A DNA stretch of 64,000 nucleotides from Salipiger abyssi (GCF_001975705.1 NZ_CP015093.1:2418001-2482000); one strand, 5' to 3'; counted from the stretch's first letter, positions 8,037-17,348 are shown. Notes: generated by a model not told the origin, from the sequence alone. Numbers and translations are program-made.

Positions 8037-9865
8037 TTCTTGTCGGACTTGGCGGCGTCGGCCTGTTTCGCCTTGCGCTTGAAGCTCGACTTGATGTTGC
8101 CGAACACGTCCGGCTTGTAGCCCTGGCTGCGCATGATCAGATATTGCTGGGTGAAGGTGATGGTGTTGTTGGTGATCCAGTACAGCACCAGCCCGCTGGC
8201 AAAACCGCCCAGCATGAACATGAAGACCCAGGGCATCCAGGCAAAGACCATCGCCTGCGTCGCGTCGGTGGGCGCCGGGTTCAGCTTTTGCTGCAGGTAC
8301 ATCGAGATGCCCAGCAGCAGCGGCAGGATGCCGATGAAGACCAGCGCCAGCGTGGTGCCCGGCTCGGGGGCGGCCCAGGGCAGCGCGCCGAACAGGTTGA
8401 AGAGCGAGGTCGGGTCCGGGGTCGAGAGATCCTGGAACGGGCCGAACCACGGCGCCTGGCGCAGCTCGAAGGCGACGAAGATCACCTTGTAGAGCGAGAA
8501 GAAGATCGGGATCTGCAACAGGATCGGCAGGCAGCCCGAGGCCGGGTTGACCTTTTCGCGCTTGTAGAGCGCCATCATTTCCTGCTGCATCTTCTGGCGG
8601 TCGTCGCCGGCGCGCTCCTTGAGTTTCTCCATCTCCGGCTGAAGCTCTTTCATCTTGGCCATGGAGACGTAGGATTTGAAGGCCAGCGGGAAGAGCAGCG
8701 CCTTGAGGATCAGCGTCAGCGCGATGATCGACCAGCCCATATTGCCGATCAGCTGGTGCAGGTGATGCAGCAGCCAGAAGATCGGCTTGGTCAGGAAAAA
8801 GAACCAGCCCCAGTCGATGGAATCGATGAAGCGGTCGACGCCCTGATCCTCGTATTCGCGGATGGTTTCCCATTCCTTGGCGCCTGCGAAGAGCTGGGTT
8901 GTGACCTCCTGGCTGTCGCCGGGGGCGAGGCTCATCGTCGGCAGCACGGCCTCGGTCTGGTAGATGTCGCGGCCGTCATCGTATTTTGCCACCTGCTTGA
9001 AGGCGCTGCCCGGGGCGGGGATGAGCGTGGTCATCCAGTAATGGTCGGTGAAACCGATCCAACCATTCTCGGCGACCTGCGAGACCTCGGCGCGCGCGCC
9101 CTCGCTCTGCATCATATCGAGATCGGGCATATCGGAATAGTCGATCTCATTGAGTTTGCCGTCGGCCATGGCAACGACGCCCTCGTGCAGCACGAAGAAT
9201 TTCTTGCGGTCGACCGGTTCGCCATGGCGGGCGAGGATGCCGTAGGGCGCGGCGGACACGCTGCCGCTGCCGGCATTTTCCACCGATTGCGTCACGGTGA
9301 ACATGAAATCCTCGTCCACCGCCAGGGTGCGGCGGAAGATCAGCCCGGCGGGGCTGTCCCAGCGCAGGGTGACGGGGCTGTCGGCGCTCAGCGTCTCGCC
9401 GGATTCGACCCGCCATTCGGTATTGGCGCCCGGCACGTCCGAGAGGCCCAGACCGGCGCCGGGGGCCCAGCCGTAAAGCGCGTAATAGGCGTGGCCGCTG
9501 CCCACCGGTTCCAGAACCTGCACATTGCCGGAGGACGGATCGGGGGTGACGGTGTAATCCTTGAGCTTCAGCTCGTCGATGCGCCCGCCCATGAGCGAGA
9601 TCGAGCCCGAGAGCCGCGCGGTGTCTATCGGCAGGCGCGGGGCGTCGGCGGCCTGCGCCTGCGCCGGGGCGGTGCCGGTTTCGGCGGTTGCACCGGGGGC
9701 TGTGCCGGGCGTCGCGGCGGTATCGCCTGCGACGGGTGCCGTTGCGGCGGGCTCGGGCTGCTCCACGGCCGTGTCTTCGGGGGGCGGGAACAGCAGGAAC
9801 CAGATGAGGATCACCACAAAGCTCAGCCCTGTTGCGATGAGCAGGTTCTTGTTCTGATCGTCCAT
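8033..9865 (-). CDS. yidC: Membrane protein insertase YidC
   Basis: Inner-membrane insertase that integrates and folds membrane proteins alone or with SecYEG. 610 residues from MDDQNKNLLIATGLS, the conserved first-helix sequence. A large periplasmic domain spans about residues 50-340 after an Ala/Pro/Thr-rich linker. The conserved five-helix core follows, with SYVSMAKMKELQPEM and VNPASGCLPILLQIPIF, then a basic C-terminal tail. Length fits alphaproteobacterial YidC. The start at 9865 is favoured over an in-frame start 20 codons upstream because of the family N-terminus. Confidence 0.96.
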   Translation of the reverse strand: MDDQNKNLLIATGLSFVVILIWFLLFPPPEDTAVEQPEPAATAPVAGDTAATPGTAPGATAETGTAPAQAQAADAPRLPIDTARLSGSISLMGGRIDELKLKDYTVTPDPSSGNVQVLEPVGSGHAYYALYGWAPGAGLGLSDVPGANTEWRVESGETLSADSPVTLRWDSPAGLIFRRTLAVDEDFMFTVTQSVENAGSGSVSAAPYGILARHGEPVDRKKFFVLHEGVVAMADGKLNEIDYSDMPDLDMMQSEGARAEVSQVAENGWIGFTDHYWMTTLIPAPGSAFKQVAKYDDGRDIYQTEAVLPTMSLAPGDSQEVTTQLFAGAKEWETIREYEDQGVDRFIDSIDWGWFFFLTKPIFWLLHHLHQLIGNMGWSIIALTLILKALLFPLAFKSYVSMAKMKELQPEMEKLKERAGDDRQKMQQEMMALYKREKVNPASGCLPILLQIPIFFSLYKVIFVAFELRQAPWFGPFQDLSTPDPTSLFNLFGALPWAAPEPGTTLALVFIGILPLLLGISMYLQQKLNPAPTDATQAMVFAWMPWVFMFMLGGFASGLVLYWITNNTITFTQQYLIMRSQGYKPDVFGNIKSSFKRKAKQADAAKSDKK

Positions 9866-9982
9866 GCGAGACTGCCGCCCTGTCCTTGGAAAGTCACCGC
9901 CGGGTTCAACAGGCGGAACCTGCAAAGGTCAAGCCGATTCCGGGCAATCGCGGGGTTTTGTGACCTTTTGGAGCAGCGGCCC

Positions 9983-11521
9983 TCAGCCGGTGCCGCGCCC
10001 GATATTCTGCGCCGCGGCGATCCGTTCTGCATGGGCGCGCGCCCAGTCGGCGAGCCGGTCGGCGGGCATCGGGCGGGCGATGCCGAACCCCTGCACATGG
10101 TCGCAGCCGAGCTGCGAGAGCAACGCGTGTTCGGCGACGCTCTCGACCCCCTCGGCCACGGTTTCCAGACCCAGACGGTCGGCGAGGCCGAGCACGGCGG
10201 CGAGCATCCGGCGCTGCTCCTCGTCGCGGTCGACTCGGGTGACGAAGCTGCGGTCGATCTTCAGCCGGTTCACGGTAAAGCGGCGCAGCGCGGTGATCGA
10301 GGCATGGCCGGTGCCGAAATCGTCGAGGTCGATCTGGCAGCCAAGCTGCGACAGCCCCACGATATTGCGCGCCACGACCCCCTCGGGCGATTCCGCGATC
10401 ACCGTCTCCAGCACCTCGACCCCGAGGCGCGAGGCGGGCATGGCGAAGCGGTCGAGCTCCCATTTGATGCGTTCGATGAGCTGCGGGCTGCGCAGCTCGA
10501 CATCGGAGAAATTCGCGCTCACCCGGGGGATTTCGACCCCGGCCTCGTCCCAGCCGCGCAGCGCTGTGAGACTGTATTGCAGCACCACCTCGCTCAGCCG
10601 GTCCATCTGGCCGGCATCCTCCAGCGCGTCGAGGAATTCTGCCGGGGGGACGATGCCGCGCTCGGGATGCAGCCAGCGCGCCAGCGCCTCGACGCCGCTG
10701 ATCTGCCCGGTGGAGGTGCAGAGCTGCGGCTGGAACCAGGGCTGGATCTGCCCCTTGGCCAGCGCGCGCTCAACCTCGCTGAGCAGGGTTTTGCGTGCCT
10801 TGCGTTCGGCGCGCATGCTCTCTGACCAGGCGCGAATCGCCGAGGGGCCGTTGGCCAGCGCCTCCGACAGCGCGGCCTGCGCCGCCTCGAGCAGCCGGGC
10901 GCCGCCGGACTGGCCGCGCAGCCGGGTCGAGCCGCAAAACCCGATGGCGGCAGAGAGGTAATGCGTGCCGGTTTCGGTCTGGGCCGGTTCCTCCAGCCCG
11001 CGCTGCATGCGGTTGGCGAGCGTCAGCAGCGCCTCCAGATCGAGGCGCAGCGAGGGGCCGAGCAGCACCATGAAGCGCGCGTCGCCCACCCGCACCGCCC
11101 GATCGTTGCGGCGGATGACAGCGCGCAGGCGGGCAAGCATCACGTCGCGCAGCACCTGCGCGGAATCGTCCCCGGCGCGGCGTGCGACACTGTCGAGCCC
11201 CTCCGCCTCCACCAGGAAACAGGCGGTGGCCAGATTGGCGTCGTGCGCCTGGGTCATGACCTGTTCGGCCAGATCCTGCGCGGCTGCGGTATCGACCAGA
11301 TCGGGCAGCGGGCCGCCGGGATCGCGCACGCCGGCGCCATCGGAAAACAGCGCATAGGCGGCGGGCAGGCCGAGCGCGACGGCTATCAGCGCCATTTCGC
11401 CCCCCAGCCAGAACCCCGCCAGAGACAGCGCCGGCAGGAAGGCCAGCATATGCGGGCCGTGGATCCATTTTGACATGGACGCGCGGTGCCGGATCAGCCC
11501 TGCGGTCAGCCGAGATTTCAT
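9983..11521 (-). CDS. EAL-domain cyclic-di-GMP phosphodiesterase with degenerate GGDEF domain
   Basis: Membrane-anchored protein of 512 residues. N-terminal hydrophobic helices at about residues 20-60 are followed by a GGDEF-like domain whose signature is degenerate (RVGDARF in place of GG[D/E]EF). A full EAL domain follows, with GVEALARW, the metal/catalytic DDFGTG, LKIDRSFV and VAEGVES, so phosphodiesterase activity looks intact and cyclase activity does not. I start at the ATG at 11521 because AAGGGGCGGGG precedes it; a second in-frame ATG lies six codons earlier. It sits between ttcA and yidC, an unexpected signalling gene inside a housekeeping run. Confidence 0.88.
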   Translation of the reverse strand: MKSRLTAGLIRHRASMSKWIHGPHMLAFLPALSLAGFWLGGEMALIAVALGLPAAYALFSDGAGVRDPGGPLPDLVDTAAAQDLAEQVMTQAHDANLATACFLVEAEGLDSVARRAGDDSAQVLRDVMLARLRAVIRRNDRAVRVGDARFMVLLGPSLRLDLEALLTLANRMQRGLEEPAQTETGTHYLSAAIGFCGSTRLRGQSGGARLLEAAQAALSEALANGPSAIRAWSESMRAERKARKTLLSEVERALAKGQIQPWFQPQLCTSTGQISGVEALARWLHPERGIVPPAEFLDALEDAGQMDRLSEVVLQYSLTALRGWDEAGVEIPRVSANFSDVELRSPQLIERIKWELDRFAMPASRLGVEVLETVIAESPEGVVARNIVGLSQLGCQIDLDDFGTGHASITALRRFTVNRLKIDRSFVTRVDRDEEQRRMLAAVLGLADRLGLETVAEGVESVAEHALLSQLGCDHVQGFGIARPMPADRLADWARAHAERIAAAQNIGRGTG

Positions 11522-11584
11522 CGCCCCGCCCCTTTGCATTGTTGCGGACGGGAACAGGACTAGAACAAGGATGTAACCCGAGAC

Positions 11585-12460
11585 TTAACGCAGGTCCGGA
11601 ATGTCGGATTTTTCCGGCGCCTCGCCTCGCATCAGCCCGGCGAAATCGAAGAGTTTCGGGTCGAGCATATGCGAGGGCCGGATGTTCATCAGCGAGCGGA
11701 ACATCACCTGCCGCCGCCCGGGGCTGTTCTTTTCCCACTGATCGAGAATCTGCTTGACCTGCTGGCGCTGGAGCCCGTCCTGGCTGCCGCAGAGATCGCA
11801 GGGAATGATCGGGTAATTCATCGCGCGGGCGAATTTCTCGCAATCCACCTCGGCCACATGTGCCAGCGGGCGATAGACGAAGAGATCGCCCTCCTCGTTC
11901 ACCAGCTTCGGCGGCATGGTCGCCAGCCGTCCGCCGTGAAACAGGTTCATGAAGAAGGTCTCGAGAATGTCGTCGCGGTGATGGCCCAGCACCACCGCCG
12001 AGCAGCCCTCTTCGCGGGCGATGCGGTAGAGATTGCCGCGCCGCAGCCGCGAGCAGAGCGCGCAAAAGGTGCGGCCCTGCGGCACCTTGTCGACGACGAT
12101 GGAATAGGTGTCCTGATACTCGATCCGGTGCGGCACCTGCATCTTTTCGAGGAACTCCGGCAGCACCGTCGCGGGAAAGCCCGGCTGGCCCTGATCGAGA
12201 TTGCAGGCCAGCAGATCCACCGGCAGCATGCCCCGCCATTTCAGCTCGTGCAGGATGGCGAGCAGCGTATAGCTGTCCTTGCCGCCGGACAGGCAGACCA
12301 GCCATTTCGGCGTGCTGCCGTCCTCGCGCCGCTCGACCATGCCGTAATGCTCCACCGCCTCGCGCACGTTCTGCACGATGCGCTTGCGCAGCTTCTTGAA
12401 CTCGGTGCTTTTGGGAGCGCCGTAGAACAGCGGGTGGATATCGTCGGCAGTGTCGAACAT
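11585..12460 (-). CDS. ttcA: tRNA 2-thiocytidine(32) biosynthesis protein TtcA
   Basis: ATP- and iron-sulfur-dependent thiolase that makes s2C32 in tRNA. 291 residues with the PP-loop [10 protein letters not shown] near residue 60. Cysteine pairs occur in [10 protein letters not shown] and in [10 protein letters not shown], the expected TtcA cluster and active-site cysteines. It lies in the rpmH-rnpA-yidD minus-strand run, 48 bases after yidD. Being in an arginine-tRNA-bearing region is coincidental; TtcA acts on several tRNAs. Confidence 0.94.
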   Translation of the reverse strand: MFDTADDIHPLFYGAPKSTEFKKLRKRIVQNVREAVEHYGMVERREDGSTPKWLVCLSGGKDSYTLLAILHELKWRGMLPVDLLACNLDQGQPGFPATVLPEFLEKMQVPHRIEYQDTYSIVVDKVPQGRTFCALCSRLRRGNLYRIAREEGCSAVVLGHHRDDILETFFMNLFHGGRLATMPPKLVNEEGDLFVYRPLAHVAEVDCEKFARAMNYPIIPCDLCGSQDGLQRQQVKQILDQWEKNSPGRRQVMFRSLMNIRPSHMLDPKLFDFAGLMRGEAPEKSDIPDLR

Positions 12461-12508
12461 GAGGTCAGCTCTTAGCGCGGGGCGGGGGCGTTGGAAAGCG
12501 GCACGCCG

Positions 12509-12766
12509 CTACCCGTCGCCGCCATGCCGGTGGCGATGCGGCGCGGCCTCGGGCACGTTGTCGATGCCATGGCCGCCCCAAGGGTGGCAGCGCAGGATGC
12601 GGCGGGCGGCGAGCCAGCTTCCCTTGAACGCGCCGTGTTTCTCCAGTGCTTCCAGCGCATAGGCCGAGCAGGTGGGCTGGTAGCGGCAGCCATGGCCGAC
12701 CCAGGGCGAAAACACCAAGCGATAGAAGCGCACGGGCAGGGCGGCGATATGGGCGAGCGGGCTCAT
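12509..12766 (-). CDS. yidD: Membrane protein insertion efficiency factor YidD
   Basis: Small protein of 85 residues with the YidD signature: [22 protein letters not shown] followed by [10 protein letters not shown] and [13 protein letters not shown]. Members are thought to assist YidC-dependent insertion. The ATG at 12766 overlaps the rnpA stop (ATGA at 12763-12766). The order rpmH-rnpA-yidD is almost universal. A His/Gly-rich tail extends beyond the family core. Confidence 0.94.
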   Translation of the reverse strand: MSPLAHIAALPVRFYRLVFSPWVGHGCRYQPTCSAYALEALEKHGAFKGSWLAARRILRCHPWGGHGIDNVPEAAPHRHRHGGDG

Positions 12767-13182
12767 GCCGTCTCGCCGTGGAGCTTGCGCAGGGCACGCT
12801 CGAAATCGCGTTGCAGCAGATCGAAGGGGCGCGCGGCGGTGGCGTCGCGAAAGCCGATCAGCACGTAATCCCAGCCGGGTCGTCCGAGCCCCGGCAGCGA
12901 CAGCCGCGCCACCTCGCGCAGACGCCGCTTGGCGCGGTTGCGGGCGACGGCGTTGCCGACCTTCTTGGAGCAGGTAAAGCCGACGCGGATCGCCGGATCG
13001 TCATCGCCCCGCTGCCGGGCCTGCACAAGCATGGAGCCCGCGGGCTGACGGCGCGCGCGGGCGGCGGCGAGAAATTCGCCGCGTTTCGTCAGCGTGGAAA
13101 GCCTGATCGGGTCACGACAAAAGACCGCCCCGGACTCTTCCGAAACGGCCCCTGTGTCGGTCGATGCGTCCCGCTCCGCCAT
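12763..13182 (-). CDS. rnpA: Ribonuclease P protein component
   Basis: Protein subunit of RNase P, which matures the 5' ends of tRNAs. 139 residues: [10 protein letters not shown] opens the conserved fold and the RNR motif appears as [18 protein letters not shown]. The first ~25 residues are an extra acidic extension; a downstream start is possible, but the ATG at 13182 is the only strong one. It begins 16 bases after rpmH and is presumably co-transcribed with it from the promoter at 13399-13427. Confidence 0.94.
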   Translation of the reverse strand: MAERDASTDTGAVSEESGAVFCRDPIRLSTLTKRGEFLAAARARRQPAGSMLVQARQRGDDDPAIRVGFTCSKKVGNAVARNRAKRRLREVARLSLPGLGRPGWDYVLIGFRDATAARPFDLLQRDFERALRKLHGETA

Positions 13183-13198
13183 GGGCAGAGCGCGCGGC

Positions 13199-13333
13199 TC
13201 AGGCGCTGAGCTGCTTGCGGCCGCGGGCGCGGCGCGCGTTCAGGACCTTGCGGCCCGCTTTGGTCGCCATGCGGGCGCGGAAGCCGTGACGGCGCTTGCG
13301 AACCAGGTTCGACGGCTGAAAGGTGCGTTTCAT
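13199..13333 (-). CDS. rpmH: 50S ribosomal protein L34
   Basis: 44-residue ribosomal protein of the large subunit, read on the minus strand: [17 protein letters not shown], then [20 protein letters not shown] and a terminal KQLSA. This is an essentially complete match to bacterial L34. It is first in the rpmH-rnpA-yidD cluster and is preceded by a strong sigma70-type promoter. Confidence 0.97.
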   Translation of the reverse strand: MKRTFQPSNLVRKRRHGFRARMATKAGRKVLNARRARGRKQLSA

Positions 13334-13398
13334 CGCGCTCTACTCCGTTTCTCGGTCACCCGGGACGGATTCGCCGGGCGGTATCATTCGAAGCCCGT

Positions 13399-13427
13399 GC
13401 TATAGGGAGGCGCCGGACGCATGTCAA
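13399..13427 (-). promoter_or_regulatory. Sigma70-type promoter of rpmH-rnpA-yidD
   Basis: On the minus strand a perfect TTGACA (13427-13422) is followed after exactly 17 bases by TATAGC (13404-13399), about 65 bases before the rpmH start. Both hexamers and the spacing are near-consensus, as expected for a ribosomal protein promoter. Confidence 0.8.
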
Positions 13428-13590
13428 ACCTCTATCGCGCGAAAGCTGCAACATTTCGCGCCGGGTGGCGTGGCGCAATTGTTACAACGCCTCACGCTCC
13501 GCCCGCAATTGCTGCCCTGCCGGGTCACTCCGGATCAAGGCGGCGTGAAGGGGCTGTTGCGGCGCGTGCCGTTCCCGCATCTTCCATGAC

Positions 13591-14346
13591 ATGACAGAGA
13601 CCCGAACCGATACCGAGACCGCCATGGCCGCCCCGCCGAAACGCAGCCTTGCCCGCCACCTGCCGCTGGTGGCGATCCTTGTCGCTGCGGCGCTGGGGTT
13701 CCTGACGCTGCGCGATTACCTGAGCTTCGACACGCTTGCCGAGAACCGCGAGGCGCTGCTGGCGCTGCGCGACAGCCACTACGCGCTGATCGCCGGCGGG
13801 TTCGTGCTGGCCTATGTGGTCATCGTGGCGTTTTCGCTGCCCGGCGCGGCGGTGGCCTCGGTCACCGGCGGGTTCCTTTTCGGGCTGGCGGCGGGCACGG
13901 TCTTCAACGTGGTTGCCGCCACGCTAGGCGCGATGCTGATCTTTCTCGCCGCGCGCGCAGGCCTTGGCCGGGCGCTGGCGGCGCGGATGGAAGCCTCGGA
14001 GGGCACGCTGGGCAAGATCAAGGCGGGGCTGCGCGAGCATGAAGTGAGCGTGTTGTTCCTGCTGCGGCTGGTGCCGGCGGTGCCGTTCTTCGTCGCCAAC
14101 CTGCTGCCGGCGCTGGTGGGGGTGCGGTTCTGGAATTTCGTCTGGACCACGGCGCTGGGCATCGTCCCCGGCGCGCTGGTCTTCACCTCCATCGGCGTCG
14201 GTGTCGGCGAGGTGTTCGACCGGGGCGAGAAACCGGATCTGAGCCTGCTCTGGGCACCGCATGTGCTGGGCCCGCTGCTGGGGCTCGCGGCGCTGGCGGC
14301 GCTGCCGATGGTGATCCGCGCGCTGCGCGGCAAGAAGGAGCTTTGA
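13591..14346 (+). CDS. TVP38/TMEM64 family membrane protein
   Basis: DedA/VTT-superfamily membrane protein of about 251 residues with roughly six hydrophobic segments. The conserved core reads SLPGAAVASVTGGFLFG, then LLRLVPAVPFFVANLLPALVG. These proteins are implicated in membrane lipid scrambling or transport; the cargo is unknown here. Starts at 13591 or 13624 are both possible and neither has a clear ribosome-binding site. The stop is five bases before the flavoprotein gene, so the two form a transcription unit. That pairing is recurrent in proteobacteria to my knowledge. Confidence 0.85.
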   Translation: MTETRTDTETAMAAPPKRSLARHLPLVAILVAAALGFLTLRDYLSFDTLAENREALLALRDSHYALIAGGFVLAYVVIVAFSLPGAAVASVTGGFLFGLAAGTVFNVVAATLGAMLIFLAARAGLGRALAARMEASEGTLGKIKAGLREHEVSVLFLLRLVPAVPFFVANLLPALVGVRFWNFVWTTALGIVPGALVFTSIGVGVGEVFDRGEKPDLSLLWAPHVLGPLLGLAALAALPMVIRALRGKKEL

Positions 14347-14350
14347 GCCG

Positions 14351-15769
14351 ATGCAGCGTATGAAGACGGACTTTCTGGTGATCGGCGCCGGCTCCGGCGG
14401 GCTCTCGGTGGCCGCCGGGGCGGCGCAGATGGGCGCAAAGGTGGTGTTGCTGGAGCCCGGCGAGATGGGCGGCGACTGCCTGAATTACGGCTGCGTGCCG
14501 TCGAAGGCGCTGATCGCCAGCGCCAGCCGCGCCCACCGCATGGCGCATGCGGAGGCTTTCGGTGTCGCCGATGTCGCGCCGCAGGTGGATTACGCCGCCG
14601 CCCAGGCGCATGTGGCCGAGACCATCGCGCGGATCGCGCCGATGGACAGTCAGGAGCGCTTCGAAGGCTTCGGGGTGACGGTGATCCGCGAGGCCGGGCG
14701 CTTTGTCTCGCCGACGGAGGTGCAGGCCGGCGCGCATGTCATCGCCGCCCGGCGCATCGTGATCGCCACCGGTTCCTCGCCCTTCGTGCCGCCCATACCC
14801 GGGCTCTCGGACGTGCCGTATCTGACCAACGAAACCCTCTGGCAGCTGCGTGAGCGGCCCGGGCATCTGCTGGTGATCGGCGGCGGCCCGATCGGGCTGG
14901 AAATGGCGCAGGCGCATCGGCGGCTGGGCAGCGAGGTCACGGTGATCGAGGCGCAGCGGGCGCTGGGGCGCGAAGATCCGGAGCTCGCCGCCATCGTGCT
15001 GGAGGAGCTGCGCGCCGAGGGGGTGACGATCCTTGAGGACACCCAGGCCCGCACCGTGCGCGGGCAGGGCGGTGCCATCGAAGTGGAAACGGCGGATGGC
15101 GCCGTGCATCGCGGCACGCATCTGCTGGTGGCCGTCGGGCGGCGGCCGAATATCGACGGGCTGGGGCTCGACGCCGCCGGCATCGAGACCGCGCAGGCGG
15201 GGATTGCCGTCGACGAGGGGCTGCGGACGACGAATCGCCGGGTCTATGCCATCGGCGACGTCTCGGGCGGGCCGCAATTCACCCATGTGGCGGGCTATCA
15301 CGCCGGCCTCGTGGTGCGGAATGCGCTCTTCGGTCTGCCGGTGAAGGTCAAGCCGCAGATCCTGCCGCGTGCCACCTATACCGCACCGGAACTGGCGCAG
15401 GTCGGGCTGACCGAGACCGAGGCGCGCCGGATCCATGGCGATAGGCTCGAGGTCATCCGGCTGCCCTATCAGCACAATGACCGCGCCATCGCCATGCGTC
15501 AGAGCGCCGGGCTGCTCAAGGTGATGGTGGTCAAGGGCCGCCCGGTGGGCGCCTCCATGGCGGGGGCGCAGGCGGGCGAGCTGATCGGGCTCTGGGCGCT
15601 GGCGCTCTCGGCAAGGCTCAAGATGAGCGATATCGCCGGGATGGTTGTGCCTTACCCCACAATTGGGGAACTTAACAAACGCCTCGCGGGAACCTATTTC
15701 TCTCCACGTCTGTTCGAAAACGAAACAGTGAAAAAAGTTGTAGGACTGGTGCAGCGCTGGCTGCCCTGA
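14351..15769 (+). CDS. FAD-dependent pyridine nucleotide-disulfide oxidoreductase, MerA/Lpd-like
   Basis: 472-residue class I flavoprotein disulfide reductase. FAD-binding GAGSGGLS near residue 13, redox-active GDCLNYGCVPSK (Cys-x4-Cys) near residue 45, NAD(P)-binding VIGGGPIGLEMA and second FAD motif YAIGDVSGG are all present. At the C-terminus, where dihydrolipoamide dehydrogenase has the catalytic His (HPT), this protein has a Tyr (PYPTIGE). That resembles mercuric reductase-type proteins, but the MerA C-terminal Cys pair is missing. True substrate is therefore unknown. It is coupled to the TVP38 gene. Confidence 0.85.
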   Translation: MQRMKTDFLVIGAGSGGLSVAAGAAQMGAKVVLLEPGEMGGDCLNYGCVPSKALIASASRAHRMAHAEAFGVADVAPQVDYAAAQAHVAETIARIAPMDSQERFEGFGVTVIREAGRFVSPTEVQAGAHVIAARRIVIATGSSPFVPPIPGLSDVPYLTNETLWQLRERPGHLLVIGGGPIGLEMAQAHRRLGSEVTVIEAQRALGREDPELAAIVLEELRAEGVTILEDTQARTVRGQGGAIEVETADGAVHRGTHLLVAVGRRPNIDGLGLDAAGIETAQAGIAVDEGLRTTNRRVYAIGDVSGGPQFTHVAGYHAGLVVRNALFGLPVKVKPQILPRATYTAPELAQVGLTETEARRIHGDRLEVIRLPYQHNDRAIAMRQSAGLLKVMVVKGRPVGASMAGAQAGELIGLWALALSARLKMSDIAGMVVPYPTIGELNKRLAGTYFSPRLFENETVKKVVGLVQRWLP

Positions 15770-15786
15770 CGGGACAAAGACCCTCT

Positions 15787-17169
15787 ATGCTCAATTCGCT
15801 CTCCGGCCGTTTCCTGATCCTCACGACCGTGTTCGTGATGCTGGCCGAAGTGCTGATCTTCGTGCCCTCGGTGGCGCGCTTCCGCGAAGACTATCTCTTC
15901 GACCGGCTGGAGCGTGCGCAGATCGCCTCGCTGGCGCTGCTTGCCGACGACATGATCGACCCGGATCTGGAGCGCGAGCTGCTGGCCAATGCCGAGGTCT
16001 ATAACGTCGCGCTGCAACGCAATGCCACGCGCGAGCTGATGCTGTCCTCGCCGATGCCGGGCGCTGTCTCGCAAAGCTACGATCTGCGCAAGGCCGGACC
16101 GCTGATCCTGATGCGCGACGCCATCGCCCGGCTGGTCGATCCGGCGCCGCGGCTGATCCGGGTGATCGGCTACCCCTCGCGCGAGGCGGGGCAGCTGATC
16201 GAGGTCACCATGGACAGCATGCCGCTGCGAGATGCGATGCTGGAATACGGGCTGCGAATCCTGCTGCTCTCGGCGGTGATCTCGGTGATCACCGCGCTGC
16301 TGCTCTTCCTCGCGGTGCGCCGGCTGCTGGTGAAGCCGATCAAGGGCGTGGTGGCCGAGATGCGGCGCTTTTCCGAGGCGCCGGAGGACGCACGGCGCAT
16401 CATCCGCCCCTCCGCCGGCGTGCTGGAGCTGCGCGAGGCCGAGGAGGCGCTGAAATCGCTCGAAACCCAGCTCTCCGCCTCGCTGCGGCAAAAGGAGCGG
16501 CTGGCGCAGCTCGGCGGCGCGGTGGCGCGGGTGAGCCACGATCTGCGCAATATCCTGACCTCGGCGCAGCTTTTCACCGACCGGATCGAGATGTCGGAGG
16601 ATCCTTCGGTCAAGCGCATGGCGCCCAAGCTGGTGGGCTCGATCACCCGCGCCGTGTCGCTCTGCGAGAACACGCTGGCCTTCGGCAAGGCCGAGGAGCC
16701 GGCACCGGTGCTCACGCAGTTCAACCTCGCCGAGCTGGTCAACGAGGTGCTGGAGGCGGAGCGGCTGGCCATCGACGACCACGATCTGAGCCTATCCGAG
16801 GACATTCCCGGCTCCTTGCAGATGCGCGGCGATCCCGAGCAGATCTACCGTGTGATCAGCAACCTGGTGCGCAACGCCCGGCAGGCGATCACCGGCTCGG
16901 GCGAGCCGGGCGAGATCAGCGTTGCGGCGCGTGTCGAAGACGATGCCTGGGTGATCGAGGTCACCGATACCGGCCCCGGCCTGCCGCCCAAGGCGCGCGA
17001 TCATCTGTTCCAGCCGTTCCAGGGCGGTGTGCGCAAGGGCGGCGCGGGGCTGGGGCTGGCCATCGTCGCCGAGCTGGTGCGAAACCACGGCGGCACGCTG
17101 CGCCTTGCGCGGTCGGACGACGCCGGAACCTGTTTCGAAATCCGCCTGCCGATGGGAGATGTGGGCTGA
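15787..17169 (+). CDS. Sensor histidine kinase
   Basis: Membrane histidine kinase of 460 residues: N-terminal helix (about 5-28), periplasmic domain to about 155, second helix (about 157-177), then HAMP-like linker. The H-box ARVSHDLRNIL is followed by the N-box NLVRNARQA, G1 DTGPGLP and G2 GGAGLGLAI. No response regulator is adjacent, so it is an orphan kinase or pairs elsewhere. It starts 17 bases after the flavoprotein gene and could be the third gene of that unit. The signal sensed is unknown. Confidence 0.88.
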   Translation: MLNSLSGRFLILTTVFVMLAEVLIFVPSVARFREDYLFDRLERAQIASLALLADDMIDPDLERELLANAEVYNVALQRNATRELMLSSPMPGAVSQSYDLRKAGPLILMRDAIARLVDPAPRLIRVIGYPSREAGQLIEVTMDSMPLRDAMLEYGLRILLLSAVISVITALLLFLAVRRLLVKPIKGVVAEMRRFSEAPEDARRIIRPSAGVLELREAEEALKSLETQLSASLRQKERLAQLGGAVARVSHDLRNILTSAQLFTDRIEMSEDPSVKRMAPKLVGSITRAVSLCENTLAFGKAEEPAPVLTQFNLAELVNEVLEAERLAIDDHDLSLSEDIPGSLQMRGDPEQIYRVISNLVRNARQAITGSGEPGEISVAARVEDDAWVIEVTDTGPGLPPKARDHLFQPFQGGVRKGGAGLGLAIVAELVRNHGGTLRLARSDDAGTCFEIRLPMGDVG

Positions 17170-17193
17170 GACGAAATTCTTTCAGAAAGGCCC

Positions 17194-17222
17194 TTGCATT
17201 GCCCGGCGCTGGAGGCTAGATC
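17194..17222 (+). promoter_or_regulatory. Probable promoter of tRNA-Arg
   Basis: TTGCAT (17194-17199) and TAGATC (17217-17222) separated by 17 bases, ending 10 bases before the tRNA. The spacing is ideal and the hexamers are moderate matches to sigma70 consensus. Confidence 0.5.
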
Positions 17223-17232
17223 CCACCTCCAC

Positions 17233-17309
17233 GGACCGATAGCTCAGCTGGATAGAGTACTTGACTACGAATCAAGGGGTCGGGGGTTCGAATCCTCCTC
17301 GGTCCGCCA
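17233..17309 (+). tRNA. tRNA-Arg (anticodon ACG)
   Basis: A 77-base cloverleaf: acceptor stem GGACCGA pairs with TCGGTCC; D-arm contains GCTCAGCTGGATAGAG; anticodon stem CTTGA/TCAAG closes the loop CTACGAA with anticodon ACG (inosine-34 expected); T-arm contains GGTTCGAATCC; CCA is encoded. It decodes CGU/CGC/CGA. Confidence 0.97.
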
Positions 17310-17318
17310 GAATTCAAA

Positions 17319-17348
17319 GGCTCGATGCATAGCGCATCGGGCCTTTTT
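17319..17348 (+). terminator. Intrinsic terminator of tRNA-Arg
   Basis: Ten-base-pair stem GGCTCGATGC / GCATCGGGCC (one G-T wobble), five-base loop and a T5 run, starting 10 bases after the tRNA. Confidence 0.85.

Noticed and set aside
8144..10825. 893-codon plus-strand open frame
   Set aside because: Antisense to yidC and the EAL gene. The opposite-strand proteins carry full family motifs.
12400..13600. Replication origin near rpmH-rnpA
   Set aside because: No dnaA, gidA or DnaA-box cluster there. In this group rpmH is not at the origin.
14351..15769. Mercuric reductase or dihydrolipoamide dehydrogenase as a firm name
   Set aside because: Lacks the MerA tail cysteines and the Lpd catalytic His, and has no mer or acyl-transferase neighbours.
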